Shown one piece after another: positions 8,074 through 15,498 of a stretch of DNA of 64,000 nt (its first letter is position 1; each line of letters opens with the position of its first letter). The DNA is taken from positions 3,782,001 to 3,846,000 of the forward strand of contig OZ220737.1 of the NCBI GenBank assembly GCA_965116935.1, read 5' to 3'. A program made the position numbers and the translations under genes. Below the pieces are notes generated by a model. It was given only the letters and a program-made list of their open reading frames with translations. It did no database searches and was not told the DNA's origin. The stretch is from VXYL01 sp965116935. Its GTDB lineage: Bacteria > Pseudomonadota > Gammaproteobacteria > Pseudomonadales > Azotimanducaceae.

Positions 8074-8653
8074 ACTGGCATCGCTGAACCTCCCCAACGT
8101 GCTCACCATCGCGCGCATCGCGCTGATTCCGGTGTTCGCGCTCATCTATTTGTTCACCGACCAGCACTATTGGGTGGCGTCGCTATTCTTTGGCGCTGCC
8201 GCCTTCACCGACTGGCTCGACGGCTATCTGGCACGGCGCCTAAACCAGACAACGCGCTTTGGCGCCTTCCTGGACCCGGTGGCGGACAAGCTGATCGTGG
8301 TCACAGCGCTGGTGCTCTTGATCGGCAACCACGCGAACCTGCTGCTGACGATTCCGGGCGTGGTCATCATCGGTCGCGAAATCGTCATCTCGGCCTTGAG
8401 AGAGTGGATGGCGGAGATGGACCGGCGCGGAGTGGTGGCCGTGTCTTGGATCGGACGGGTGAAGACGACGCTGCAGATGGTCGCGATCTTCATGCTGCTG
8501 GCGAACCCGCCGGTGCTCGGACGCCCTTGGGTGATCGTCGGCCTCGTGCTGCTCTATGCCGCCGCGCTGCTGACGCTGTGGTCGATGGCGACCTACCTTC
8601 GCGCGGCATGGCCCTCGCTGGTCGAAGGATTGAACTCAGACGACGAGGCGTAG
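8051..8653 (+). CDS. pgsA: CDP-diacylglycerol-glycerol-3-phosphate 3-phosphatidyltransferase
   Basis: A 200-residue integral membrane enzyme making phosphatidylglycerol-phosphate from CDP-diacylglycerol and glycerol-3-phosphate, the committed step to PG and cardiolipin. It starts NLPNVLTIARIALIPVF and carries the CDP-alcohol phosphotransferase signature DG-x2-AR-x8-G-x3-D-x3-D (WLDGYLARRLNQTTRFGAFL then DPVADK). Several hydrophobic helices follow. The ATG at 8051 lies inside uvrC; an in-frame ATG at 8063 is an alternative. Linkage to uvrC and a downstream tRNA-Cys matches the enterobacterial/pseudomonad arrangement. Confidence 0.96.
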   Translation: MERSMRVELASLNLPNVLTIARIALIPVFALIYLFTDQHYWVASLFFGAAAFTDWLDGYLARRLNQTTRFGAFLDPVADKLIVVTALVLLIGNHANLLLTIPGVVIIGREIVISALREWMAEMDRRGVVAVSWIGRVKTTLQMVAIFMLLANPPVLGRPWVIVGLVLLYAAALLTLWSMATYLRAAWPSLVEGLNSDDEA

Positions 8654-8747
8654 GAGTTGGGACCTGTTTGGCTCGAGGTCAGCCGCAGATCGTTGCATGT
8701 GAGCGGCGCTATGGACGGCACGCTGGTAAGATGTCCACGCGCCGTTC

Positions 8748-8821
8748 GGCTGGATGGCAGAGTGGTTATGCAGCGGACTGCAACTCCGTGTACGCCGGTT
8801 CGATTCCGACTCCAGCCTCCA
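8748..8821 (+). tRNA. tRNA-Cys(GCA)
   Basis: 74 nt with encoded CCA. The acceptor stem GGCTGGA (8748-8754) pairs with TCCAGCC (8811-8817); the discriminator is T, followed by CCA. The anticodon stem GCGGA/TCCGT encloses loop CTGCAAC with anticodon GCA at 8780-8782. The T-arm contains GGTTCGATTCC. A position downstream of pgsA is the usual one for tRNA-Cys in Gammaproteobacteria. Confidence 0.97.
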
Positions 8822-8838
8822 ACAACCTGGGTGCGAAG

Positions 8839-9186
8839 ATGACGTGGACGATCATTGGAACCGCGATCGCCCTTGCCGGTTTGCACGTCGGCCTCTTTGC
8901 GTGGCTCCGGTCCGACATGAAGGACTTGGCCAAGGCACTTGGCAAGCTTGACGACCGAATGGCGGCCGTCGAAACAGAGCAAGGCGGATCGGCCGGCTTG
9001 GTGGAGCGGGTGGAGAAAAGGCTCGACGGTCTAAGCCGAGACTTGCAGCAAGTTGCGCGCGATCTATCTGAACTGCGCGGTGAGGTGAGGGGGCGCCTAA
9101 GCGTTCAGAGTTCGCCTGCTGCACCGGACACCGGCATTCCGTCCGGCCGTGTGGTACCCCACACTGCCCGGGGGCCGCAAGGGTGA
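8839..9186 (+). CDS. Small membrane-anchored coiled-coil protein of unknown function
   Basis: 115 residues. Residues 4-23 (TIIGTAIALAGLHVGLFAWL) form one transmembrane segment; residues 25-95 are charged and heptad-like (DLAKALGKLDDRMAAVE..., LVERVEKRLDGLSRDL...), predicting a coiled coil; the last 20 residues are Pro/Gly-rich. Starts at an ATG 17 nt after the tRNA-Cys CCA and ends in a GTGA overlap with the next gene, so the two are probably one unit. No family recognised. Confidence 0.6.
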   Translation: MTWTIIGTAIALAGLHVGLFAWLRSDMKDLAKALGKLDDRMAAVETEQGGSAGLVERVEKRLDGLSRDLQQVARDLSELRGEVRGRLSVQSSPAAPDTGIPSGRVVPHTARGPQG

Positions 9187-9476
9187 CGACACCAGTAATG
9201 CTCCCTGACGGGCGCTGGTTTGATGCAGAGCAAGCTGAGTCATGGCAGCACAAGGAGACGGACGAACTCGGCAGCGTCCTTCGTCGCGAGGTACTGTGGA
9301 TCACGCGGATGGCAGCGTTCGTTCTCGAAAGGTGGCGCCCAGGGTACTCTGGGGAGGAAGACACCTTGATCGATCGCTCGTACATCACCGAAACAGAAGC
9401 TGTTAGCTGGTTCCTGACACGCAGAGTGGAGGTGCCGGAGTCGTTGGCGCAGTTGCGCGACGAGCTAGAGACGTAA
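9183..9476 (+). CDS. Hypothetical protein
   Basis: 97 residues starting with GTG in a GTGA overlap with the preceding membrane protein. The sequence is acidic, with aromatic residues and no transmembrane segment (begins TTPVMLPDGRWFDAEQAESW). No recognisable domain. Coupling to the upstream coiled-coil protein suggests a two-protein unit next to tRNA-Cys. Confidence 0.5.
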   Translation: MTTPVMLPDGRWFDAEQAESWQHKETDELGSVLRREVLWITRMAAFVLERWRPGYSGEEDTLIDRSYITETEAVSWFLTRRVEVPESLAQLRDELET

Positions 9477-9488
9477 GGGCTTCTTCCG

Positions 9489-10565
9489 TCACCCCGGAAG
9501 TGCGACCGTAATCGTGCTTTCCGCGGTGGCGAGCCCCGCCTGATTCTCGTTCCACACCGAAAGATCCACCAGGTTTTCGCCATTCTCCACGTACTTGCGT
9601 GCCACCTTGCCGAAGACCGTATTGGTGTCGCCGACTACGTTGGGGTGGCGCACGCGAGTTTGCATTCGCTTTAGGGTGCCGTCATCGCCCATCCAGTCGG
9701 TGGCCATTTGGGCTAGCCAGCAGACGCGCTGCGGGCCCCAGTCGAACTGGCCCGGCATGTTGCGGCGGTCGCGGGCGTGCTTCTCGTCGTAGCGTCCGCC
9801 GCCACCCAAGTCCTTCGAGTCCTCCGCTTCCAAGGCTCTGCGCGGGCTGCGTCCGGTGCCCACCACGCCGTGGGTGAACAGGAACAGCTCCGTCACCGTG
9901 TAGGTGCCCTTGTAGAGCGTCGGCATCTCGTCGCCTTCCTTCACCGCCGCCCAGCTTTGCGGCGTGGCGCCCTGCCGTTCGCGTTCATACACCAACGGAT
10001 CAGGCGACTCCTCGATCACCTGCGTCTTCTTCTCGTGGTCGTAGCGGATGGTCTTGCCGCCGCCCAAGTTGCGGTAGCGAGCCATGAGGGTGGTCTTCTC
10101 CGCCACCAGTTCCTGACGCTGGTTGTGGTAGGTGATGCGCGCTTCGCAGATGCAGAAGTCGCCGATTCGCTCGCTGTGCTTGCGGGTGATGCCGGTGACT
10201 TCCTCGCGGGCGCTGATGCGGTCGCCAGGCCAGATGGTGCGGTGGAAGTCGATGGTGCCGCCGGCGTAGTTCATCGGGAAGTAGCTCGACGACAGGCGGC
10301 GGCCGTCGATGCCGCCGTTGATTGCGAGCGCAATGCCGAGGCTGGCGCCATAGACGAAGATCGGCGGCGCGGTGACCATGCCGAAGCGACTCTTGGCGGC
10401 GTGCTCCTCGTCGCGGTAGAGCGGGTTGTAGTCGCCGACGCCATCGCCAAAGCGGCGAATGTTGTCGAGGCTTGCCTCCCTCGCGCCTCGTGGCGGCAGC
10501 GTATGGCCGACGGTCTTGCGGTATTCGTCCTCGAACTCGTCGAGGGTGGTGATGAGATCCGCCAC
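9489..10565 (-). CDS. MaoC-like / FAS1-type double hot-dog dehydratase
   Basis: 358 residues in two hot-dog halves. The N-terminal half has the MaoC_dehydrat_N pattern (RFGDGVGDYNPLYRDEEHA, FGMVTAPPIFVYGASLGIA, TIDFHRTIWPGDRISAREEV); the C-terminal half has GPQRVCWLAQMATDWMGDDG and NPTVFGKVARKYVENG-like segments. Family members hydrate or dehydrate enoyl-CoA-type thioesters. The start is a GTG at 10565 with a strong SD (GGGAGGAG) 6 nt upstream; the frame extends 17 codons further without an SD. It is divergent from the molybdenum hydroxylase operon. Nearby CoA-transferases make a role in acyl-CoA catabolism likely, but the substrate is unknown. Confidence 0.85.
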   Translation of the reverse strand: MADLITTLDEFEDEYRKTVGHTLPPRGAREASLDNIRRFGDGVGDYNPLYRDEEHAAKSRFGMVTAPPIFVYGASLGIALAINGGIDGRRLSSSYFPMNYAGGTIDFHRTIWPGDRISAREEVTGITRKHSERIGDFCICEARITYHNQRQELVAEKTTLMARYRNLGGGKTIRYDHEKKTQVIEESPDPLVYERERQGATPQSWAAVKEGDEMPTLYKGTYTVTELFLFTHGVVGTGRSPRRALEAEDSKDLGGGGRYDEKHARDRRNMPGQFDWGPQRVCWLAQMATDWMGDDGTLKRMQTRVRHPNVVGDTNTVFGKVARKYVENGENLVDLSVWNENQAGLATAESTITVALPG

Positions 10566-10695
10566 GTTTGCTCCTCCCGAAAAACTGGCCGCAACCGGCC
10601 AAAGGCGACGCCGCAACCTACATTGCCGCCGCGCACGCTGTCAAAACGTCGCCGATTGGTGAACAATGCAGAGGTGATGCAAGGGGAGGAGATCC

Positions 10696-11205
10696 ATGCT
10701 GAGTCTCAAGATCAACGGCGAGGAGCGGAAGGTGGACGACGCCGATCCGTCCACGCCCCTATTGTGGGTGCTGCGGGACGAACTCGGCCTTGTGGGGGCC
10801 AAGTTTGGCTGCGGCATCGCGCGTTGCGGCGCGTGCACCGTGCTGCTCGACGGTGCTCCGGTGCGGTCCTGTTCGGTGCCGGTGGCCGCCGCCGCCGAAG
10901 GCGAGGTAACCACCATCGAGGGCCTCGCCGACGAGGGCGACGAGTTGACGCCGGTGCAGCAGGCGTGGGTCGATCTCGATGTCGCCCAGTGCGGCTATTG
11001 CCAGGCGGGGCAGATCATGGCCGCCACCGCGCTCCTAGCGCGCGATCCAGACCCGGACGATGCCGCCATCGATCAGGCGATGGCCGGCAATCTGTGCCGC
11101 TGCGGCACCTACACGCGCATTCGCGAGGCGGTCAAGGTCGCCGCTGGACGCGCTTGGGAGGCGCGCAAGGCCTCGCCGGCGCGTGACGGAGGAGACGCAG
11201 CATGA
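10696..11205 (+). CDS. (2Fe-2S)-binding subunit of a molybdenum hydroxylase
   Basis: 169 residues. Two [2Fe-2S] clusters are predicted: a plant-ferredoxin-type N-terminal domain (FGCGIARCGACTVLLDG...RSC, about residues 37-62) and a helical C-terminal domain (QCGYCQAGQI ... GNLCRCGTYTRI, about 98-142). This is the small electron-transfer subunit of xanthine-oxidase-family enzymes such as isoquinoline 1-oxidoreductase (IorA-like) and aldehyde oxidoreductases. The SD AGGGGAGGAG lies 5 nt before the ATG. It overlaps the large subunit by ATGA (11202-11205). Confidence 0.93.
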   Translation: MLSLKINGEERKVDDADPSTPLLWVLRDELGLVGAKFGCGIARCGACTVLLDGAPVRSCSVPVAAAAEGEVTTIEGLADEGDELTPVQQAWVDLDVAQCGYCQAGQIMAATALLARDPDPDDAAIDQAMAGNLCRCGTYTRIREAVKVAAGRAWEARKASPARDGGDAA

Positions 11206-13433
11206 ACGCATACGACGATTTGCAGAGCCTCGCCGAGCGCATCGACGCGCTGCCCATCGACATCGCCCCGCGCAAGCTCTCGCGGCGGCGCTTCATGCAG
11301 CTCACCGGCGTCGTTGGCGGCGGCTTGATGCTCGGCTTCACGCTGAAGGGACGGGAGTCCGAGGCTGCCTCCACCTTCGAACCCAACGCCTTCATCCGCA
11401 TCGATGCCGACGGCATCCTGATCCACGCCAAGAACCCGGAGGTGGGGCAGGGCGTGAAGACTTCACTGCCGATGATCGTTGCCGAGGAACTCGATGCCGC
11501 CTGGGACGATGTGACGGTGGCGCAATCGCCGGTGGATGAGGAAGCGTTCGGTTTCCAGATGGCTGGCGGCTCGATGTCCGTGCCGATGAACTGGGACGTG
11601 CTGCGGCAAAGTGGTGCTGCGGCGCGGGCGATGCTGGTTGGTGCGGCGGCGGGAAAGCTCGGCGTTGCTGCATCGGAACTCAGCACCCGCGACAGCAAGG
11701 TCATCCATGAGGCCAGTGGCCGCAGCCTGCACTACACGGAACTGGCGGATGCCGCCGCAGCCTTGCCGGTACCGGAGGTGGACTCGCTGCGACTCAAGGG
11801 TACCGACGAATACCGCCTCCTGGGGCGCCGCATCACTGGCGTCGACAACGAGGCGCTGGTGCGGGGCGAGGCGCTGTTCGGCATCGACCAGACGCTGCCC
11901 GGCATGAAGTTCGCCACCTACAGCAAATGTCCGGCCGTGGGCGGGACGGTCGTTTCGGCCAATCTCGATGCGGTGAAGGCGCTGCCCGGCGTGGTGGATG
12001 CCTTCGCCGTTGACGGCAACGAGGCGGTCGGTTTGCTGCCCGGTGTGGCCATCGTTGCCGACTCCACTTGGGCCGCCATCCGCGCGCGGCGAGAGCTCAA
12101 GGTGGAGTGGGACGAATCGAACGCCGCCTCTGACAGTTGGAGTGCTGTCAGCGCAAAGGCGGAGGAGCTGCGCAGCAAGCCGGGCGCGACCCGACCTGTG
12201 GACGACGGCGACGCCGACGCTGCGCTCGAAGCCGCCGACAAGCGCCTGAGTGCCTACTACACCTATCACTTCGCCTCCCACGCCCAGCTCGAACCGCAGA
12301 ACTGCACCGCCTGGAGCCACGACGGCATCATGGAGCTTTGGGCGCCGACGCAGCTTCCCGGTCGCGGCCGGGAGGCGGTGGCGGATCTGCTGGGCCTCGA
12401 AAAGGCGCAGGTGACGGTGAACCAGTTGCGCGGCGGCGGCGGCTTCGGCCGGCGTCTGCACAACGACTTCATGGTGGAAGTCGCAGCCATTGCCAATCGC
12501 CTGGACGTGCCCGTGAAGTTGCAGTGGACCCGTGAAGACGACATGTCGCACGACACCTTCCGCGCCGGCGGCTTCCACCAAGTGGATGCCGGCCTCGACG
12601 CCGAAGGCCGCATCACGGCGTGGCGCGACCGCTTCATCACTTTCAGCCGCGACGGGCAGCGCCCGGTGAGCGGTGGTTCGTTGCGCCCCGGCGTGTTCCC
12701 GGCCGGCGTCCTCGACAACTGCCGCTACGAACAGACGGCGCTGGAGTGGAAGACGCCCTGTGGGCCTTGGCGTGCGCCTGGATCGAACGTGTTCGGCTTC
12801 GTCGAGCAGAGCTTCATCCACGAACTCGCCGTTGCCGCCGGCCGGGATCACTTGGAAGTGCTCCTGGAGATGTTCGGCGACCCGCGCTGGCTGGCGGAAG
12901 GCAACCCGCGTGCGCTGCACACCGGTCGTGCCGCCGGAGTCGTGAAGCTGGCGGCGGAGAAGGCGGGCTGGGGCCGCGAGATGCCCGCAGGCGGGGCACT
13001 CGGCCTCGCGTTCTACTTCAGCCACGCGGGTCACATCGCCGAGGTGGCGGACGTGAGCGTGGACGCGGGCCGGCAGATCACGGTGCATCGAGTAACGGCG
13101 GCCGCAGACGTGGGCCCCATCATCAACCTGAGCGGCGCCGAGAACCAGGTGCAGGGCTCCATCGTCGATGGCCTTTCGACCATGCTCGGCCAGTCGGTGA
13201 CGTTCGAGAAGGGTCGCGTGCAACAGTCGAACTTCGATGCCTACCCGATGCTGCGCATGGCCAACACGCCGGCGATAGACGTGCATTTCATCGAAAGCGA
13301 CTACCCACCCACCGGCCTTGGCGAGCCGGCCTTGCCGCCGCTGGCGCCAGCCGTGTGCAACGCGATCTTCACCGCCACCGGGCACCGCATCCGCACGATG
13401 CCGATCGCGAACGAGGGGTACTCAATCGCATAA
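11202..13433 (+). CDS. Molybdopterin-binding subunit of a molybdenum hydroxylase (IorB-like), Tat-exported
   Basis: 743 residues, the size of isoquinoline 1-oxidoreductase beta-type subunits. A twin-arginine signal (SRRRFMQLTGVVGGG, about residues 27-42) predicts folded export to the periplasm. Molybdenum-cofactor segments include LRGGGGFGRRLHNDF, CGPWRAPGSNVFGFVEQSFI and GLGEPALPPLAPAVCNAIF, with the conserved Glu of the GEPALPP motif as catalytic base. Paired with the upstream 2Fe-2S subunit; no FAD subunit is present, so electrons probably pass to a cytochrome, as in IorAB-type two-subunit enzymes. The substrate (N-heterocycle or aldehyde) is not deducible. Confidence 0.92.
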   Translation: MNAYDDLQSLAERIDALPIDIAPRKLSRRRFMQLTGVVGGGLMLGFTLKGRESEAASTFEPNAFIRIDADGILIHAKNPEVGQGVKTSLPMIVAEELDAAWDDVTVAQSPVDEEAFGFQMAGGSMSVPMNWDVLRQSGAAARAMLVGAAAGKLGVAASELSTRDSKVIHEASGRSLHYTELADAAAALPVPEVDSLRLKGTDEYRLLGRRITGVDNEALVRGEALFGIDQTLPGMKFATYSKCPAVGGTVVSANLDAVKALPGVVDAFAVDGNEAVGLLPGVAIVADSTWAAIRARRELKVEWDESNAASDSWSAVSAKAEELRSKPGATRPVDDGDADAALEAADKRLSAYYTYHFASHAQLEPQNCTAWSHDGIMELWAPTQLPGRGREAVADLLGLEKAQVTVNQLRGGGGFGRRLHNDFMVEVAAIANRLDVPVKLQWTREDDMSHDTFRAGGFHQVDAGLDAEGRITAWRDRFITFSRDGQRPVSGGSLRPGVFPAGVLDNCRYEQTALEWKTPCGPWRAPGSNVFGFVEQSFIHELAVAAGRDHLEVLLEMFGDPRWLAEGNPRALHTGRAAGVVKLAAEKAGWGREMPAGGALGLAFYFSHAGHIAEVADVSVDAGRQITVHRVTAAADVGPIINLSGAENQVQGSIVDGLSTMLGQSVTFEKGRVQQSNFDAYPMLRMANTPAIDVHFIESDYPPTGLGEPALPPLAPAVCNAIFTATGHRIRTMPIANEGYSIA

Positions 13434-13459
13434 GAGGATGGCCGGGACAGACCCGCCCC

Positions 13460-13861
13460 CTACGGAACGCGGGCCGATGCTTCCCTGGCCCGCAGGAACA
13501 GCATCCGCGCCAACATCGCCAAGAGGGCGATGCAGCCGGTGGCGATCGCCCACGGCAGCGGCTTCATGCCGAGGCGGCGCGCTTCCGGGACCAGGAACGC
13601 GAGGGCGATGGCGGCGGCGATCAGGAGGTCGATGAAGATCTGATTCGACCAGAGACTGCGGCTGATCTCCTGCCAGATGGCGACCAATCCATCGCTCGCG
13701 AGGGCATACAGGGTCCACCCGAGAAACACGACGCAAAGCGTCGCGGGGAACATCCATGCATTGGGGTGCGGCTCTGAGCGCGGGGGAGCGATTGCCAATG
13801 TTAGAGCGAAGGCGATGAAGCCCAGAGCGGCGAGGATTGGTGCGGCTGTGGTGAGGGTCAT
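13460..13861 (-). CDS. Small integral membrane protein (possibly DUF2834-like)
   Basis: 133 residues with four predicted transmembrane segments: about 7-26 (APILAALGFIAFALTLAI), 38-57, 75-92 (DLLIAAAIALAFLVPEARR) and 103-120 (WAIATGCIALLAMLARML). The order of helices and the motif DLLIAA...PEARRLGM resemble DUF2834-type proteins; this is a weak match made by eye. The SD GGGAGGTT stands 5 nt before the ATG. Convergent with the molybdenum hydroxylase gene. Confidence 0.65.
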   Translation of the reverse strand: MTLTTAAPILAALGFIAFALTLAIAPPRSEPHPNAWMFPATLCVVFLGWTLYALASDGLVAIWQEISRSLWSNQIFIDLLIAAAIALAFLVPEARRLGMKPLPWAIATGCIALLAMLARMLFLRAREASARVP

Positions 13862-13920
13862 GGCAACCTCCCATGGATTGTGGATAGGGTCTGACTTCGA
13901 CTTGCACATGATGCCGCTGT

Positions 13921-14025
13921 CCTCTGGAGGGAGGGCGTCCCGCCCTCCAACGCGCCCGCGAGGGCGCGCATCCTTCATATGCAGCGAGTGTACTGCGCGC
14001 CTTGCAGCGCGATGGAGGGCAAGAG
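13921..14025. repeat. Palindromic repeat element (GGAGGGAGGGCGTCCC type)
   Basis: Two hairpin-forming modules: GGAGGGAGGGCGTCCCGCCC next to GCGCCCGCGAGGGCGCGC at the left, and GCGCGCCTTGCAGCGCG with GGAGGGC at the right. The same two-module structure is seen at 19471-19585, inside hyuB and inside the indolepyruvate oxidoreductase gene. It lies between the small membrane protein and prs. Confidence 0.75.
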
Positions 14026-14031
14026 CGTGCA

Positions 14032-14976
14032 CTAGACAAACAGCCGAGAGACGCTCTCTCCTGAGTGGATGGCGTAGATGGCGTCGGCGAAGAGCTTTGC
14101 GACCGAGACCGTCGAGATCCACTCCATCCTCTGGCCGCTTGGCGTCGGGATGGTGTTGGTGACCACGAGTCGTTCGATGGGGGAGTCGGCGAGGCGTTCG
14201 TAGGCGTGGCCGCTCAGCACCGGGTGGACGGCGGCGGCCTCGATGCGCTGGGCGCCCTGTTCGAGCAGGAACTGGGCGGCGGCGATCATGGTGCCGCCGC
14301 TGGTGATCTCGTCGTCGATGAGCAGGGCATTGCGACCGGCAACGTCGCCGATCAGGCCCACGGCCTTGGCGTTTTCCGAGTCGTCGGGGCGGCGCTTGTC
14401 GATGATCGCGATTGGGGCGCCCAGGCGATTGGCGTAGTCTTCGAGGTCCTTCGCCTCCCCCACGTCGCTTGCCACCAGCACGCTGTCGCCGAGTTCGCTG
14501 GTGCTGCGCAGTTCGTTGCAGACGATGGGCGTTGCGTTCAGTTGGTCCACCGGAATGCGGAAGAACCCCGCGACCTGCGGCGAGTGCAGGTTCATGGTCA
14601 GCACGCGGTCGGCGCCGGCGGTTTCGAGCAGGTCAGCCATCAGCCGCGCCGTGATGGAAATGCGCGGGCGATCCTTTTTGTCGGAACGAGCGTAGGGAAA
14701 GTACGGCAGCACGGCGGTGATGCGGCCAGCCGAGGCGTGCTTGAGTGCATCGATGGCGATCAGGAGTTCCATGATGTGGTCGGACAAGGGCGGGCATGAT
14801 GTCTGGATGACGAAAACGTCCGACTCGCGCACGTTCTCCCGGCACTGGAACAGGATGTTCTCGTTGCCGAAGCGGATGATCTCGGTGGCGGCGGGGCGCA
14901 CGCCGAGATGCGCGCAGATCTCCTCGGCGAGCTCAGGATGCGAGGAGAGGGCGATCACACTAATATCGTTGGCCAT
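14032..14976 (-). CDS. prs: Ribose-phosphate pyrophosphokinase (PRPP synthetase)
   Basis: 314 residues. Makes PRPP from ribose-5-phosphate and ATP for nucleotide, His and Trp synthesis. Family segments: ENVRESDVFVIQTSCPPLSD, DALKHASAGRITAVLPYFPY (ATP site), DRVLTMNLHSPQVAGFF, IIDKRRPDD, and the PRPP-binding loop ALLIDDEITSGGTMIAAA. In place of the usual F-S/A-DGE in the flexible-loop region it has RFGNENI, and SDKKDRPRISI where the E. coli enzyme has QDRRVRSARVPI. This makes it a divergent PRPP synthetase compared with the standard gammaproteobacterial one that sits near ispE/pth. The ATG at 14976 gives the normal length. Confidence 0.9.
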   Translation of the reverse strand: MANDISVIALSSHPELAEEICAHLGVRPAATEIIRFGNENILFQCRENVRESDVFVIQTSCPPLSDHIMELLIAIDALKHASAGRITAVLPYFPYARSDKKDRPRISITARLMADLLETAGADRVLTMNLHSPQVAGFFRIPVDQLNATPIVCNELRSTSELGDSVLVASDVGEAKDLEDYANRLGAPIAIIDKRRPDDSENAKAVGLIGDVAGRNALLIDDEITSGGTMIAAAQFLLEQGAQRIEAAAVHPVLSGHAYERLADSPIERLVVTNTIPTPSGQRMEWISTVSVAKLFADAIYAIHSGESVSRLFV

Positions 14977-15058
14977 GGCTTGCGAGGTGGTTCCCGTTCG
15001 GCGATTTCGGCAATTTTGGTGGCGATGCTTGGCCGTTCGCAACCAGCACATGTGTGTC

Positions 15059-15101
15059 CCCGTAGGGGCGGGGCTTGTCCCTGGGCTTGTCCCCGCCCGT
15101 G
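15059..15101. repeat. Palindromic repeat (GTAGGGGCGGGGCTTGTCCC type)
   Basis: CCGTAGGGGCGGGGCTTGTC followed by a partly duplicated GGGCTTGTCCCCGCCCGT. Same word family as 2646, 19389 and the tandem array at 48617. It sits between the divergent prs and CHY zinc-finger genes. Confidence 0.7.
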
Positions 15102-15162
15102 TCCGGGCACCAGACCGCGCTGGTTCGTTCTAGCGGTGGGCGAGGCGGCGACAGTCAGGCGC

Positions 15163-15492
15163 ATGGTCCACGGCACCGAAGTGGTCGGCGTCGATGTGGA
15201 CGAATGCACCCGCTGCGGCCACTACCACGGCCCCATCGACATCATCGCCTTGCGCTTTCGCTGCTGCGACGAATGGTATCCATGCATCGACTGCCACCGC
15301 GAACTCGCCGGACACGCGGCTGAGGTGTGGCCCATGAGTGAGCGCGACCGGCAAGCAGTGCTGTGCGGCGCGTGCGGACATCGACTTACCGTGCGCGAAT
15401 ACCTTGGCTGCGATTCGACCTGCCCGTCCTGCTCCGCCGCCTTCAATCCTGGCTGCGCGCTGCACTACCACCTCTACTTCGAACTGGAGTAG
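15163..15492 (+). CDS. CHY-type zinc-finger protein
   Basis: 109 residues dense in Cys and His: CTRCGHYHGP, RFRCCDEWYPCIDCHREL, LCGACGHRLTV and CDSTCPSCSAAFNPGCALHYH. This spacing is that of the CHY zinc finger (about 60-75 residues, three bound zinc ions). Function in bacteria is poorly known. The ATG at 15163 is the first that begins just before the domain. It ends 6 nt before hyuA, suggesting co-transcription. Confidence 0.85.
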   Translation: MVHGTEVVGVDVDECTRCGHYHGPIDIIALRFRCCDEWYPCIDCHRELAGHAAEVWPMSERDRQAVLCGACGHRLTVREYLGCDSTCPSCSAAFNPGCALHYHLYFELE

Positions 15493-15498
15493 GCCGCC

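Noticed and set aside
11463..13385. 640-codon open frame antisense to the molybdenum hydroxylase subunit
   Set aside because: A by-product of high GC and codon bias. The sense frame has clear family motifs.
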